Origin: Nonomuraea aridisoli
GTDB lineage: Bacteria; Actinomycetota; Actinomycetes; Streptosporangiales; Streptosporangiaceae
DNA: 64,000 nt
Direction of reading: 5' to 3'
Assembly: GCF_003236395.1 (NCBI RefSeq)
Contig: NZ_POUD01000007.1
Location: 18,146-82,145 of the forward strand
Part shown: positions 26,062 to 35,000 of the stretch, piece after piece
Position numbering within the stretch: position 1 is the first letter of the stretch
How the letters are laid out: every line of letters starts with the position of its first letter
Position numbers and translations under genes: made by a program
Notes under the pieces: model-generated
Told to the model about the DNA's origin: nothing
The model's database searches: none
The model's input: only the letters and a program-made list of their open reading frames with translations

Positions 26062-27072
26062 ATGACCGTTAACGCCCCTGACGCCAAGGTGACCCCGGCC
26101 GTCTGGGGAGCCCTCGCCATCGTCTACGTGGTCTGGGGCTCCACCTACCTCGGCATCGCGCTGTCCGTCGAGACGATCCCGCCGATGCTGGCCGGCTCCC
26201 TGCGCTTCCTCACCGCCGCCGCGCTGCTCGGCGGGTTTCTCTTCCTGCGCAAGGGCCGCGAGGCGTTCCGGATGACGCGCCGGCAGTTCTTCGGCGCCGC
26301 CCTGGTCGGGCTCTTGCTGCTCACCGGCGGCAACGGCATGGTGGGCGTCGCCGAGCAGCACATCTCGACCGGCCTGGCCGCGCTGCTCGTCGCCTCCGTG
26401 CCGCTGTGGCTGGTGGTGTTCAGGTTCGCCGTACGCGACCGGCCCCGGCCGCTCACCCTGGCGGGCGTCCTCGTCGGCCTCGCCGGCGTCGCCGCGCTGT
26501 CGCTGACAGGCGGCCAGGCGGGCAGCACGACCGGCATCGTGATCATCCTGGTCGGCTCGCTGTCGTGGGCGGTCGGCTCGTTCCTGTCGGCCCGCATCGC
26601 GATGCCGGCCAACACCTTCGCCGCGAGCACCGTCGAGATGCTCGCGGGCGGCCTCGGCCTGCTGCTGATCGGCGGCGTGTCGGGCGAGCGGCTCGACCTG
26701 TCGGCGATCAGCGGCCGCTCCTGGGCGGGCCTGGTCTACCTCATCCTGGTCGGCTCGCTGGTCGGCTTCACGTCGTTCGCGTGGCTGCTCGGCCACGCCC
26801 CCATCTCGCTGGTCTCCACGTACGCCTACGTCAACCCGGTCGTCGCGGTCGCGCTCGGCGCGCTGGTGCTGTCGGAGCCCGTGACGATCCAGGTCGTCGC
26901 GGGCGGCCTGATCATCCTCGTCGGCGTCGCGCTGGTGATCTCCACCGAGCGGTCAAAGCGTGCCAAGCGCGTCCGCGAACGCGTCGACGGTGAAGGCGAC
27001 GTCGGCCTCGGTGTGCGCCGACGACATGAACCACAACCCGCGCGGGACCATGTTGACGCCCCTGTCGAGTAG
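26062..27072 (+). CDS. EamA/DMT-family exporter with an unusual C-terminal tail
   Basis: Inner-membrane metabolite transporter with about ten transmembrane helices in two EamA repeats. The first repeat opens WGALAIVYVVWGSTYLGI; the second spans ~150-290 and ends with GLIILVGVALVI. The family normally stops soon after this last helix. Here about 40 more residues, basic and proline-rich, are read from DNA that is also the antisense of the aminotransferase gene, a 120-base convergent overlap. The tail may be a by-product of a lost stop codon. The substrate cannot be predicted. Confidence 0.83.
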   Translation: MTVNAPDAKVTPAVWGALAIVYVVWGSTYLGIALSVETIPPMLAGSLRFLTAAALLGGFLFLRKGREAFRMTRRQFFGAALVGLLLLTGGNGMVGVAEQHISTGLAALLVASVPLWLVVFRFAVRDRPRPLTLAGVLVGLAGVAALSLTGGQAGSTTGIVIILVGSLSWAVGSFLSARIAMPANTFAASTVEMLAGGLGLLLIGGVSGERLDLSAISGRSWAGLVYLILVGSLVGFTSFAWLLGHAPISLVSTYAYVNPVVAVALGALVLSEPVTIQVVAGGLIILVGVALVISTERSKRAKRVRERVDGEGDVGLGVRRRHEPQPARDHVDAPVE

Positions 27073-28254
27073 CGCCGCGTGCAGCCGGGTCATCGCGGCC
27101 CGGTCGGTGGTCGCGAAGTCCCGGTAGTTCCGCACCGACGACGCCTCGGTGACGTACGTCTGGAACACCGGGCCGGGGCCGTCCACCAGCATCGGGACGC
27201 CCGCCTTCGCGGCGGCCGAACGCAGGCCCTCCATGAGCTCGGCGCCGCGGGCGTACAACGTGCCGTAGACCTCGTCGCGGCGTTCGTCGAGGACGCGCAG
27301 CGTGGCCTCGGCGGCGGCGATGCCGACGGGGTGGGAGTTGAACGTGCCGGCGTGCGCGACCTTGCCGGTCGAGATGTGGTCCATGACGTCGGCGCGTCCC
27401 ACGAGCGCGGAGACCTGCATGCCGCCCGCCATGGCCTTGCCGAACACCGACAGGTCCGGCGTGACGCCCAGGTGCTCCTGCGCGCCGCCGGGCGCCAGCC
27501 GGAACCCGGTGATGATCTCGTCGAAGATCAGCAGCGTGCCGTGCTCGCGGCACAGGTGCTGGACCTCTTCCAGGTAGCCGGAATCGGGCTCGATGGCGCC
27601 CGTGTTGCACAACACCGGCTCCATGATCACCGCGGCGAGCCGCCCGGCGTGTTCCTCCATGAGCCGGCGCAGCGCGGGCACGTCGTTCCACGGGCAGACG
27701 ACGAGGTCGTCGGGGCGGCCGAGCTGCTGTCCCGCCGTGCCGGGGACGGCCGCCGGCGCGTCGGCCGGGCCGGCCGCGTCGAGCGCGGGGTGCACGCTGA
27801 ACAGGACCGGGTCGAGCCAGCCGTGGTAGTGGCCCTCGAACTTGAGAATCGCCTCGCGCCCGGTGTATCCCCTGGCCAGCCGGAGCGCGGCGTGCACGGC
27901 CTCGGAGCCGACGGTGTTGAACCGGACCCGCCCGGCCGACGGCACCAGCGCGCACAGGCGCTCGGCGACCCGCACCTCGGCGGCGTGCTGGGCGGAGTAG
28001 GCCATGCCGCGCGCGGCCTGCGCGGCCACCGCCTCCACGACCTCGGGCGGGCAGTGGCCCAGCACCGACGGGCCCTGGCCGAGGACGTAGTCGACGTACT
28101 CGTTGCCGTCGACGTCCCACAGGCGCGAGCCCTTCGCGTGGTCGACGAAGAGCGGCACTCCGTCGACCCGGCGGGCGTCGCTGGAGACGCCGCCGGCGAG
28201 GTAGCGCCGCGCGTCCGCGTACATTCTGCTGCTGGCGTCCAAGGTCCGCGTCAT
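26953..28254 (-). CDS. Class III aminotransferase, glutamate-1-semialdehyde aminomutase-like
   Basis: A 433-residue PLP enzyme of fold type I. The cofactor lysine is in VFGKAMAGGM, the Asp that contacts the pyridine nitrogen is in LIFDEIITGFRLAPGG, and the GSEAVHAALRLAR loop binds phosphate. Closest named enzyme is HemL, but no haem genes are near. Its divergent neighbour is an FAH-family hydrolase with an AraC-type regulator, so a catabolic aminotransferase is as likely. ATG 28254 lacks a ribosome binding site. The upstream region has two direct 13-bp repeats at 28298 and 28318. Confidence 0.82.
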   Translation of the reverse strand: MTRTLDASSRMYADARRYLAGGVSSDARRVDGVPLFVDHAKGSRLWDVDGNEYVDYVLGQGPSVLGHCPPEVVEAVAAQAARGMAYSAQHAAEVRVAERLCALVPSAGRVRFNTVGSEAVHAALRLARGYTGREAILKFEGHYHGWLDPVLFSVHPALDAAGPADAPAAVPGTAGQQLGRPDDLVVCPWNDVPALRRLMEEHAGRLAAVIMEPVLCNTGAIEPDSGYLEEVQHLCREHGTLLIFDEIITGFRLAPGGAQEHLGVTPDLSVFGKAMAGGMQVSALVGRADVMDHISTGKVAHAGTFNSHPVGIAAAEATLRVLDERRDEVYGTLYARGAELMEGLRSAAAKAGVPMLVDGPGPVFQTYVTEASSVRNYRDFATTDRAAMTRLHAALLDRGVNMVPRGLWFMSSAHTEADVAFTVDAFADALGTL

Positions 28255-28297
28255 GGCGCCATCCAATCGGCGCGCGCGGCCCGCCCACAAGCAAGTG

Positions 28298-28330
28298 CGC
28301 AAGGACGGGGTCGGCATCGCAAGGACGGGG
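28298..28330. promoter_or_regulatory. Candidate AraC-type operator: two 13-bp direct repeats 20 bp apart
   Basis: CGCAAGGACGGGG occurs exactly at 28298-28310 and 28318-28330. The 20-bp period places both on the same helix face, as in AraC-family sites. It lies in the 115-bp divergent promoter between the aminotransferase and FAH-family genes. Confidence 0.5.
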
Positions 28331-28369
28331 CCTTGTGGCCGCATGCCCGCCGCTGGTGGGCTTTGAGGC

Positions 28370-29230
28370 ATGTTTCTCGGGCGTGTACGGCGGACGGCCG
28401 CCGATCCGGTGGAAGTGGTGGCCTGGCGGCCGGGCGGCGAACTGCTGCCCCTGACCGGCCTTACGGGCGGCGACGACCCGGTGGCGATGCTCGCCCACTA
28501 CGGGCTGGAGCGGCTCACCGAGGAGGCCGACCGGCGGTGGGCGGCGGCGGGTGAGCTGCTCGCCGAGGGCGACGTGCTGTTCGAGCCGCCGGTGGCGACC
28601 TGCACGAAGGTCTGCTGCCTGGCGCTCAACTACGTGGCGCACGCCGAGGAGAGCGGCCTGGAGGTGCCGCCCGACCCGGTGCTGTTCTTCAAGCCGCCGT
28701 CCGCGCTGACCGGCCACAACAGGCCCGTGGTCGCGCCGGCCCGCACCCGCCACCTGGAGCACGAGGTGGAGCTGGCCGTGGTGATCGGCTCGGTCACCCG
28801 CGACCTGCCGCAGGAGCGCTGGCGGGAGGCCGTCGCCGGCTACACCGTGCTCAACGACATGACGGCCAGGGACCTGCAGCTCACGAACATCGCCCACAAC
28901 CAGCCGTGGGACCAGGCGAAGGGCTTCGACACCTTCGCGCCGGCGGGGCCGTACCTGGCGACGGTGGACGAGGTGCCGGACCCGCAGGACGTCGAGCTGA
29001 CGCTGGAGGTGGACGGCGAGGTACGGCAGCGGGCGAACACCAAGCAGATGGTGTTCGGCGTCCCTCGGTTGATCGCGGACCTGTCGGACGGCATGACGCT
29101 GCTGCCCGGCGACCTCATCGCGACCGGCACCGTCGCCGGGATCGCGCCGCTGAAGCACGGCGACGTCATGCGCGCGACCGTGGCCGGAGTCGGCACACTC
29201 GTCAACGAAGTGGTATTTCGGTCTGCCTAA
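28370..29230 (+). CDS. Fumarylacetoacetate hydrolase (FAH) family protein
   Basis: A 286-residue member of the FAH superfamily, whose members cleave or decarboxylate 2-oxo acids and acylpyruvates using one divalent metal. The metal-binding acids are in LEHEVELAVVIG (Glu-x-Glu) and the following NDMTARD (Asp). The N-terminal ~75 residues are the usual small beta domain, and ALNYVAHAEE starts the catalytic core. It is divergent from the HemL-like aminotransferase and 21 bases upstream of the AraC-type regulator. The three probably form one catabolic unit in which the aminotransferase makes an oxo acid for this enzyme, which is inference. Confidence 0.85.
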   Translation: MFLGRVRRTAADPVEVVAWRPGGELLPLTGLTGGDDPVAMLAHYGLERLTEEADRRWAAAGELLAEGDVLFEPPVATCTKVCCLALNYVAHAEESGLEVPPDPVLFFKPPSALTGHNRPVVAPARTRHLEHEVELAVVIGSVTRDLPQERWREAVAGYTVLNDMTARDLQLTNIAHNQPWDQAKGFDTFAPAGPYLATVDEVPDPQDVELTLEVDGEVRQRANTKQMVFGVPRLIADLSDGMTLLPGDLIATGTVAGIAPLKHGDVMRATVAGVGTLVNEVVFRSA

Positions 29231-29238
29231 ACCGACGT

Positions 29239-29244
29239 TACTCT
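29239..29244 (+). promoter_or_regulatory. -10 box (TACTCT) of a probable leaderless transcript
   Basis: TANNNT element ending 7 bases before ATG 29252 of the AraC-type regulator. Confidence 0.45.
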
Positions 29245-29251
29245 TGGCCGT

Positions 29252-30322
29252 ATGGAGTACGCGGTTGGTGTGCTCGTCGACATCGACGACTACATGGCGC
29301 TGTCCAGGGCCCGCGGATCCCAGTGGGCGCGCACGCAGCTGGAGCGCGCCGACCGCGCGATCCGCGAGGTCACCGCGTGCGTCGCGCTGCCGCCCGAGGA
29401 GTGGCTGGTCGTCCTGGCCGGCCCCGACCCCCGCCGCCTCATGGACCGGGCGAGCACCCTGGCCGAGGACGTACGCGCCCGCATCGGGCGGGCCGGCGAG
29501 CTGACGGCCACGGTCAGCCTCGGACGCCCCGGGCTCCCGGCCGAGGCGGAGCGGGACGCGCGCCGTACCAACGCCTACAAGCTGGTGCTGGGCGGCGACC
29601 GGGTGATCACGGCGCCGGAGGGGGACCGCCCGGAGGGCGGGCCGCCGGTGCGGATCGAGCCGGAGCTCGCGCGCGCCGTCCACGCCGGCGACCGCCGGGC
29701 GGCGGCGGCGCTGCTGACCGGATGGGTCGACCGCTGCGCCCAGGAACGCGACCTCGACCCGGCCACGCTGCATCGGTGGCTCGTCGGGGAGCTGCTGTTC
29801 GTGGTGGACCTGGTCAACCGGCGCAGGCTGGCCAGCGGCAGCACCGACTGGGTGGACGCCTGCGCCCGGCTGCCGATCGCGGAGCTCGTGACGGTGAGCT
29901 CCATCCACGAACGCTCATATTTACGGATCTGGGTGGAAGAGATCCTGACGCGGCTCATCCCCGCGTCCGCCCGCGACATCCTGTCGATGGCCGAGAGCTA
30001 CATGGCCGCCCACTACGCCGACCCCGGCCTGCGGCTGACCACCGTGGCCCAGGCCGTCTCGGCGAGTCCCTTCCACATCGCCCACCTGTTCGCCGCCGAA
30101 CGCCGCACGACGTTCCTGCGCCAGCTGACCGGGCTGCGCATGCGGCACGCCCGGTCGCTGCTGACGTCGTCGGCGCTGCCGGTGGAGGCGGTGGCCACGC
30201 GCTCCGGCTACCAGAGCGCGAAGGCCTTCCGCGGGGTGTTCAAGCGGCACGTGGGCTGCTCACCCAGCGAATACCGCAGAGCCCACCGGGCTCAGACGAG
30301 CGAGCGGATCACCAGGGTCTGA
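29252..30322 (+). CDS. AraC-family regulator with a degenerate GGDEF-like N-terminal domain
   Basis: A 356-residue transcription factor. The C-terminal ~100 residues are a double helix-turn-helix of the AraC/XylS type ([19 protein letters not shown], then [30 protein letters not shown]). Residues 1-120 look like a worn-down GGDEF fold: [17 protein letters not shown] resembles the metal-binding DxDDF strand and [12 protein letters not shown] the late TvSiG strand, but the GGDEF signature loop is absent, so catalysis is unlikely and ligand sensing is possible. A helical middle domain spans ~150-250. Its last 31 bases overlap the convergent purA gene. A likely target is the tandem repeat at 28298-28330. 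Confidence 0.8.
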   Translation: MEYAVGVLVDIDDYMALSRARGSQWARTQLERADRAIREVTACVALPPEEWLVVLAGPDPRRLMDRASTLAEDVRARIGRAGELTATVSLGRPGLPAEAERDARRTNAYKLVLGGDRVITAPEGDRPEGGPPVRIEPELARAVHAGDRRAAAALLTGWVDRCAQERDLDPATLHRWLVGELLFVVDLVNRRRLASGSTDWVDACARLPIAELVTVSSIHERSYLRIWVEEILTRLIPASARDILSMAESYMAAHYADPGLRLTTVAQAVSASPFHIAHLFAAERRTTFLRQLTGLRMRHARSLLTSSALPVEAVATRSGYQSAKAFRGVFKRHVGCSPSEYRRAHRAQTSERITRV

Positions 30323-31575
30323 TCGCGGCCCGGGCCCACGCCGATGGCGGAGATCGGCGCCCCGCTCATCTCCTCCAGGGCCCGCACGTACGCCTGCGCG
30401 TTGCGCGGCAGGTCCTCGAACGACTTCGCGCCGGTGATGTCGTCCTGCCAGCCGGGCAGCTCCTCGTAGATCGGCTTGGCGTGGTGGAAGTCGGTCTGCG
30501 TCATGGGGATCTCGTCGTGCCGCACCCCGTCGACCTCGTACGCCACGCACACCGGGATTCTCTCCAGCCCCGACAGCACGTCGAGCTTGGTGAGGAAGTA
30601 GTCGGTGACGCCGTTGATGCGGGTCGCGTAGCGGGCGATCACCGCGTCGAACCAGCCGCAGCGGCGGTTGCGGCCGGTCGTGACGCCGTACTCGCCGCCG
30701 GTGGTGCGCAGCCAGTCGCCCATCTCGTCGGTCAGCTCCGTCGGGAACGGCCCCGACCCGACGCGGGTGGTGTACGCCTTGAGGATGCCGATGATCTTCG
30801 TCAGCCGGTTCGGCGGGATGCCCGCCCCGGCGCACGCCCCGCCCGAGGTAGGCGAGGACGACGTGACGAACGGGTACGTGCCGTGGTCGATGTCGAGCAG
30901 CGTGCCCTGCCCGCCCTCCAGCAGCACGAACTTGCCCTCGTCCAGCGCCTTCGACAACACCAGCGAGGTGTCGGCGATGTGCGGCTTGAGCCGCTCGGCG
31001 TAGGCGAGGTACTCCTCCACCACCGCGGCCGGCTCGATGCCGCGCCGGTTGTAGACCTTGGTCAGGACCTGGTTCTTCTCCGTCAGCGCGGCTTCGATCT
31101 TCTTGGCCAGGATGCCGGGGTCGAGCAGGTCCTGCACGCGCACGCCCATCCGGGCGATCTTGTCGCCGTACGCGGGCCCGATGCCGCGCCCGGTCGTGCC
31201 GATCCTGGCCTTGCCCAGGTAACGCTCGGTCACCTTGTCGAGCGCCTTGTGGTGGGGCATGATCAGGTGGGCGTTGGCCGAGATCAGCAGGCGCTCGGCG
31301 GAGATGCCCCGCTCGGCCAGCCCGTCGATCTCGGCGAGCAGCACGCCCGGGTCGATCACCACGCCGTTGCCGATGACCGGCACCACCTCCGGCGACAGGA
31401 TCCCCGTGGGAAGCAGGTGGAGCGCGTATTTCTGGTCACCGATGACCACGGTGTGACCCGCGTTGTTGCCCCCCTGATAGCGGACGACGTAGTCGACGTC
31501 GCCACCGAGCAGGTCGGTGGCCTTGCCCTTGCCCTCATCGCCCCACTGGGCACCCACGAGAACGGCAGCCGGCAT
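30292..31575 (-). CDS. purA: Adenylosuccinate synthetase
   Basis: GTP-dependent ligation of IMP and aspartate, the first step from IMP to AMP. The 427-residue protein opens with the P-loop-like [12 protein letters not shown], then NNAGHTVV. The switch loop [13 protein letters not shown] and the guanine-binding TKLDVLSG are also intact. ATG 31575 is fixed by the conserved N-terminus. It is transcribed apart from purD-purC, and a terminator hairpin separates it from the DUF3151 gene upstream. Its 3' end overlaps the convergent AraC-type gene by 31 bases. Confidence 0.96.
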   Translation of the reverse strand: MPAAVLVGAQWGDEGKGKATDLLGGDVDYVVRYQGGNNAGHTVVIGDQKYALHLLPTGILSPEVVPVIGNGVVIDPGVLLAEIDGLAERGISAERLLISANAHLIMPHHKALDKVTERYLGKARIGTTGRGIGPAYGDKIARMGVRVQDLLDPGILAKKIEAALTEKNQVLTKVYNRRGIEPAAVVEEYLAYAERLKPHIADTSLVLSKALDEGKFVLLEGGQGTLLDIDHGTYPFVTSSSPTSGGACAGAGIPPNRLTKIIGILKAYTTRVGSGPFPTELTDEMGDWLRTTGGEYGVTTGRNRRCGWFDAVIARYATRINGVTDYFLTKLDVLSGLERIPVCVAYEVDGVRHDEIPMTQTDFHHAKPIYEELPGWQDDITGAKSFEDLPRNAQAYVRALEEMSGAPISAIGVGPGRDQTLVIRSLV

Positions 31576-31593
31576 GGTTCAGTCTCCCGAGCA

Positions 31594-31628
31594 CAAAACG
31601 AAACCCCTGGCGCAAGTGCGACAGGGGC
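31594..31628 (-). terminator. Rho-independent terminator between the DUF3151 gene and purA
   Basis: Read leftward, CCCCTG and CAGGGG form a stem whose 12-base interior can pair further, followed by TTTCGTTTTG. This is the only hairpin with a T-rich tail I found in the window. Confidence 0.7.
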
Positions 31629-31667
31629 TCTTGCGTTGAGAGACTACCCGAACGTGCTCATTCAGGG

Positions 31668-32078
31668 CTAACCCTTGGTCAGCGCGTCGTAACCCGTCTC
31701 CGTGCTGTCCTTCAGGAACTGCAGGCAGCGCTCGGCCTCGTCCTTCTCACCGATGGCCTGCGCGGCGCGGGACAACGCGTACAGGCAGCGCAGGAACCCG
31801 CGGTTGGGCTCGTGCTCCCACGGGATCGGGCCGTGGCCCTTCCAGCCGCTGCGGCGGAGCTGGTCGAGGCCGCGATGGTAGCCGGTGCGGGCGAAGGCGT
31901 AGGAGGTCACGGCATGGCCCTGCGCGAAGTACTCCTCCGCGAGCGCGGCCCATGCCGCCGGGTAAGCGGGGAACCGGGCGGCCACGTCGGCGGCCTTGAC
32001 GCCGGATTCCAGCAACTCCCTGGCCTCGGGCAGCTCCGGCAGATGCGTCGGGGGCGGCCCGGCGAGAAGGTTTTCCAT
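31668..32078 (-). CDS. DUF3151 family protein
   Basis: A conserved actinobacterial protein of unknown function, 136 residues if started at ATG 32078. Recognisable features are the PAYPAAWAALAEEYFAQG stretch, YAFARTGYHRGLDQLRR and WEHEPNRGFLRCLYALSRAAQAIGE, all strongly helical and TPR-like. ATG 32090 would add four residues; 32078 is preferred because TATGAC lies 7 bases before it. It lies 34 bases downstream of the class II aldolase, which it accompanies in many actinomycetes, and is followed by a terminator. Confidence 0.83.
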   Translation of the reverse strand: MENLLAGPPPTHLPELPEARELLESGVKAADVAARFPAYPAAWAALAEEYFAQGHAVTSYAFARTGYHRGLDQLRRSGWKGHGPIPWEHEPNRGFLRCLYALSRAAQAIGEKDEAERCLQFLKDSTETGYDALTKG

Positions 32079-32112
32079 AGCACCAGTCATACCCGCCAGG
32101 CCGCCGAAGTGG

Positions 32113-33135
32113 CTATGAGATCTTCGTCCCAGCGCTCTTCAGGCTCTGGCACGCCTCGACGACGCGGGCGGCCATCCCGGCCTCCGCGGCCTTGCCGTAC
32201 GAACGCGGGTCGTAGGTCTTCTTGTTGCCCACGTCGCCGTCGACCTTGAGCACGCCGTCGTAGTTCCGGAACATGTGGTCGGCGATCGGCCGGGTGAAGG
32301 CGTACTGGGTGTCGGTGTCGACGTTCATCTTGACGACGCCGTACGAGATGGCCTCGTGGATCTCCTTCAGCAGCGAGCCGGAGCCGCCGTGGAAGACCAG
32401 GTCGAAGGGCTTGTCCTTGCCGTACTTCGCGCCGACGGCCTCCTGGATGTCCTTCAGCACGCTCGGACGCAGCTTGACGTGGCCCGGCTTGTACACGCCG
32501 TGCACGTTGCCGAACGTGGCGGCCAGCATGTAACGGCCGTGTTCGCCCAGGCCCACGGCCTCGGCGGTGTCGAGCGCGTCGCCGACCGTCGTGTAGAGCT
32601 TCTCGTTCATCTCGCCGACGACGCCGTCCTCCTCGCCGCCGACGACGCCGATCTCCATCTCCATGATGATGCGGGCCCGCGCGCACTTCTCCAGGAGCTC
32701 CCTGGCGATCTGCAGGTTCTCCTCCAGCGGGACGGCCGAGCCGTCCCACATGTGGGACTGGAACAGCGGGTCGAGGCCCTTGGAGACGCGTTCGATCGAC
32801 AGGTCGATCAGCGGTCGCATGTAGCCGTCGAGCTTGTCCTTCGGGCAGTGGTCGGTGTGCAGGGCCACGGTGACCGGGTATTTCGCGGCCACCACGCGCG
32901 CGTACTCGGCGAGCGCGGTCGCGCCGGTGACCATGTCCTTGACCGTGGTGCCCGAGAGGAACTCCGCGCCACCGGTGGAGACCTGCACGATGCCGTCGCT
33001 CTCGGCCTCCGCGAAACCGCGCAGCGCGGCGTTCAGCGTCTGGGAGGACGTCACGTTGATCGCCGGGTAGGCGAATCCGCCGGCCTTGGCCCGGTCGAGC
33101 ATCTCGGCGTAGACCTCTGGAGTCGCAATGGGCAT
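32113..33135 (-). CDS. fba: Class II fructose-bisphosphate aldolase
   Basis: Zinc-dependent reversible cleavage of fructose-1,6-bisphosphate into glyceraldehyde-3-phosphate and dihydroxyacetone phosphate in glycolysis and gluconeogenesis. About 340 residues. The zinc site starts at ALHTDHCPK, EMEIGVVGGEEDG carries the next acidic residues, GNVHG and FHGGSGS the later zinc and phosphate ligands, and KMNVDTDTQ the substrate loop. ATG 33135 is preferred over 33141 because GGGAG is 6 bases upstream. It is followed by the DUF3151 gene in the same direction. Confidence 0.95.
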   Translation of the reverse strand: MPIATPEVYAEMLDRAKAGGFAYPAINVTSSQTLNAALRGFAEAESDGIVQVSTGGAEFLSGTTVKDMVTGATALAEYARVVAAKYPVTVALHTDHCPKDKLDGYMRPLIDLSIERVSKGLDPLFQSHMWDGSAVPLEENLQIARELLEKCARARIIMEMEIGVVGGEEDGVVGEMNEKLYTTVGDALDTAEAVGLGEHGRYMLAATFGNVHGVYKPGHVKLRPSVLKDIQEAVGAKYGKDKPFDLVFHGGSGSLLKEIHEAISYGVVKMNVDTDTQYAFTRPIADHMFRNYDGVLKVDGDVGNKKTYDPRSYGKAAEAGMAARVVEACQSLKSAGTKIS

Positions 33136-33263
33136 GATCATCTCCCTGAGAAGTTACGGCTTCGGGCCAGGCCCAGTATTCCGAGTGTCTACCCCATGTG
33201 GTAGAGCCGACGCGCGCGGGGGTCGTCGTCGAGGCGGTCCCCGGCCTGGTCGCGGCCACGGGA

Positions 33264-33269
33264 TAGTCT
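33264..33269 (+). promoter_or_regulatory. -10 box (TAGTCT) of a probable leaderless transcript
   Basis: TANNNT element ending 7 bases before GTG 33277 of the DedA gene. Confidence 0.45.
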
Positions 33270-33276
33270 CTCGGCC

Positions 33277-33957
33277 GTGGACTGGCTGGTGAATCTGCTC
33301 GATCCGACCTGGTGGCTGACCCTTCTCGGGGCGTTCGCCACCGTCGGCGTTCTCGCGATCATCTTCGCCGAGACGGGGCTGCTGCTCGGGTTCTTCCTGC
33401 CGGGCGACTCGCTGCTCGTGGCCGCGGGGATCTTCAGCTCGTCGTCCGTCGCCCAGGGCATGGGCGTCACGCCGCTGTCGCTGCCCGTGCTGCTCATCGG
33501 CACGCCGCTGTGCGCGGTCGCCGGCGCGCAGCTCGGCCACTTCCTGGGCGCGCGCTTCGGCCGCAGGTTGTTCGACAAGCCCGACTCGCGGCTGTTCAAG
33601 CGGGAGCACGTGCTGCGGGCCGAGGAGTTCTTCGAGAGGTTCGGGCCGGCCAAGGCGGTGATCCTGGCCAGGTTCGTGCCGATCGTCCGTACGTTCATGA
33701 ACCCCGTCGCAGGCGTGCTGGAGATGAGGCCCAAGCGCTTCCTGCTCTGGAACGTCGTCGGCGGCGTCGTCTGGGTCGAGAGCCTCATCCTGGTCGGCAA
33801 CCTCCTCGGTCACCAGGTCGACCCCAAGCGGATCGACGCCTACATCCTGCCGGGCGTCTTCCTCATCGTGCTCGTCTCACTCATCCCGATCTTCGTCGAG
33901 GTGGTGAAGAAGCGGCGGGCGGTGCCCGTTCCGACCGGGACCGACACTCCGCTCTGA
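33277..33957 (+). CDS. DedA-family membrane protein
   Basis: A 226-residue inner-membrane protein with about five hydrophobic segments. The family core is present: FAETGLLLGFFLPGDSLL, then the re-entrant and basic motif FGPAKAVILARFVPIVRTFMNPVAG with the two conserved arginines. DedA proteins act in lipid (undecaprenyl phosphate or phospholipid) flipping and membrane homeostasis. GTG 33277 is set by the leaderless promoter. An anchored RodZ-ectodomain-like protein follows 36 bases downstream from its own promoter. Confidence 0.9.
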   Translation: MDWLVNLLDPTWWLTLLGAFATVGVLAIIFAETGLLLGFFLPGDSLLVAAGIFSSSSVAQGMGVTPLSLPVLLIGTPLCAVAGAQLGHFLGARFGRRLFDKPDSRLFKREHVLRAEEFFERFGPAKAVILARFVPIVRTFMNPVAGVLEMRPKRFLLWNVVGGVVWVESLILVGNLLGHQVDPKRIDAYILPGVFLIVLVSLIPIFVEVVKKRRAVPVPTGTDTPL

Positions 33958-33980
33958 CCCCCAGGTCGATCTTCACCCGC

Positions 33981-33986
33981 TACGCT
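33981..33986 (+). promoter_or_regulatory. -10 box (TACGCT) of a probable leaderless transcript
   Basis: TANNNT element ending 7 bases before GTG 33994. Confidence 0.45.
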
Positions 33987-33993
33987 GCCCCGT

Positions 33994-34446
33994 GTGGGAC
34001 GCCACAAGTCAGAACCGATGGGCCTTGCCCGATTAGCGCTCACCGTCCTGGCGGCGGGGGCCGCGGTGACGCTGCTGGTCATCGGCGGCCGGGAGGTGCT
34101 CGGCAGGCTCGGCGAACCAGAGCCAGGACGCGAGCGCGCCTCCGCCCCCGCCGGCGAACCGGCCAGTGTGACCACGACGCCCGCCGGCGAGGAGACCGCC
34201 CAGGTGCCGACCGTGCACATCGAGTGCGTGGCCGAGACCTGCCCGATCGTCACCGTACGCGTGCCCGGCGGCGACGTGCTGCAGCACCGTGACATGAGCA
34301 GGGGCGAAGAGGTCAGCTTCTACGAGCCCGAGCTCGACGTCGTGCTCACCGACGCGAGCACCGTCCTCGTCACCGAGAACGGCACACCCCGCGAGCCCGG
34401 CGAGGAGGGCGCCCGCGAGGCGTTCACCGTCCGCGCCCCCGACTGA
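33994..34446 (+). CDS. Single-span membrane protein with a RodZ-ectodomain-like (DUF4115-like) domain
   Basis: A 150-residue protein: basic N-terminus, one transmembrane helix (~residues 12-32), an acidic Pro/Ala-rich linker and an outer domain from ~70 to 147. The pattern in that domain (V-x-I-E-C, T-V-R-V-P-G-G-D-V-L, a ...LTDASTVLVTENG turn) follows the C-terminal beta domain of RodZ, including the late NG turn. Two cysteines (VHIECVAETCP) could form a disulfide outside the cell. The helix-turn-helix half of RodZ is absent. Function unknown; a cell-envelope role is a guess from topology. Confidence 0.6.
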   Translation: MGRHKSEPMGLARLALTVLAAGAAVTLLVIGGREVLGRLGEPEPGRERASAPAGEPASVTTTPAGEETAQVPTVHIECVAETCPIVTVRVPGGDVLQHRDMSRGEEVSFYEPELDVVLTDASTVLVTENGTPREPGEEGAREAFTVRAPD

Positions 34447-34453
34447 GCCGCCT

Positions 34454-34987
34454 CTACAGGCCGAGATCCTCCAGCGTGTACGCGCAGCGGTACTCGAGGC
34501 CCTCCGCCGTGACGCGCTCGCGGGCGCCACGGTCGACGATCGTCGCCACGGCGACCACCTCCGCGCCCGCCTCGCGCAGCGCCTCCACGGCCGTCAGCGG
34601 CGAGGAGCCCGTCGTCGAGGTGTCCTCCACGGCCAGCACCCGGCGGCCCTTGACCTCGGGGCCCTCGATGCGGCGCTGCATGCCGTGCGCCTTCTGCGCC
34701 TTGCGCACCACGAACGCGTCGAGCGCGCGCCCGCGCGCCGCAGCCGCGTGCAACATCGCGCCCGCCACCGGGTCGGCGCCCATCGTGAGCCCGCCCACCG
34801 CGTCGTAGTCGAGGTCGGTGGTCAGGTCGAGCATCACCCTGCCGACGAGCGGCGCCGCCACGCCGTCGAGCGTGATGCGCCGCAGGTCGAGATAGAAGTC
34901 GGCCTCCTTGCCCGAAGAGAGGGTGACCTTGCCGTGGACGATGGCCTTCTTCTTGATCTCGGCCAGCAGGTTGTCGCGATCCGTCAT
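34454..34987 (-). CDS. pyrE: Orotate phosphoribosyltransferase
   Basis: Transfers phosphoribose from PRPP to orotate, giving OMP in pyrimidine synthesis. 177 residues. The PRPP loop VLAVEDTSTTGSS is intact (ED-T-T-G signature), HGKVTLSSGKEADFYLDLR is the N-terminal hood, and FVVRKAQKAHG carries the catalytic-loop lysine. ATG 34987 is set by a TANNNT box 7 bases upstream; an extended frame to 35038 lacks support. It converges on the upstream membrane-protein gene with only 7 bases between stops. Confidence 0.93.
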   Translation of the reverse strand: MTDRDNLLAEIKKKAIVHGKVTLSSGKEADFYLDLRRITLDGVAAPLVGRVMLDLTTDLDYDAVGGLTMGADPVAGAMLHAAAARGRALDAFVVRKAQKAHGMQRRIEGPEVKGRRVLAVEDTSTTGSSPLTAVEALREAGAEVVAVATIVDRGARERVTAEGLEYRCAYTLEDLGL

Positions 34988-34994
34988 GGGACCA

Positions 34995-35000
34995 AGCTTA
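34995..35000 (-). promoter_or_regulatory. -10 box (TAAGCT) of a probable leaderless transcript
   Basis: Read leftward, the TANNNT element ends 7 bases before ATG 34987 of pyrE. Confidence 0.45.

Noticed and set aside
26912..29908. 998-codon minus-strand frame
   Set aside because: It runs across the FAH, AraC and aminotransferase genes in another frame and has no domain structure.
28906..31671. 921-codon plus-strand frame
   Set aside because: It covers the FAH and AraC-type genes and the antisense of purA out of frame; all the recognisable motifs are in the other frames.
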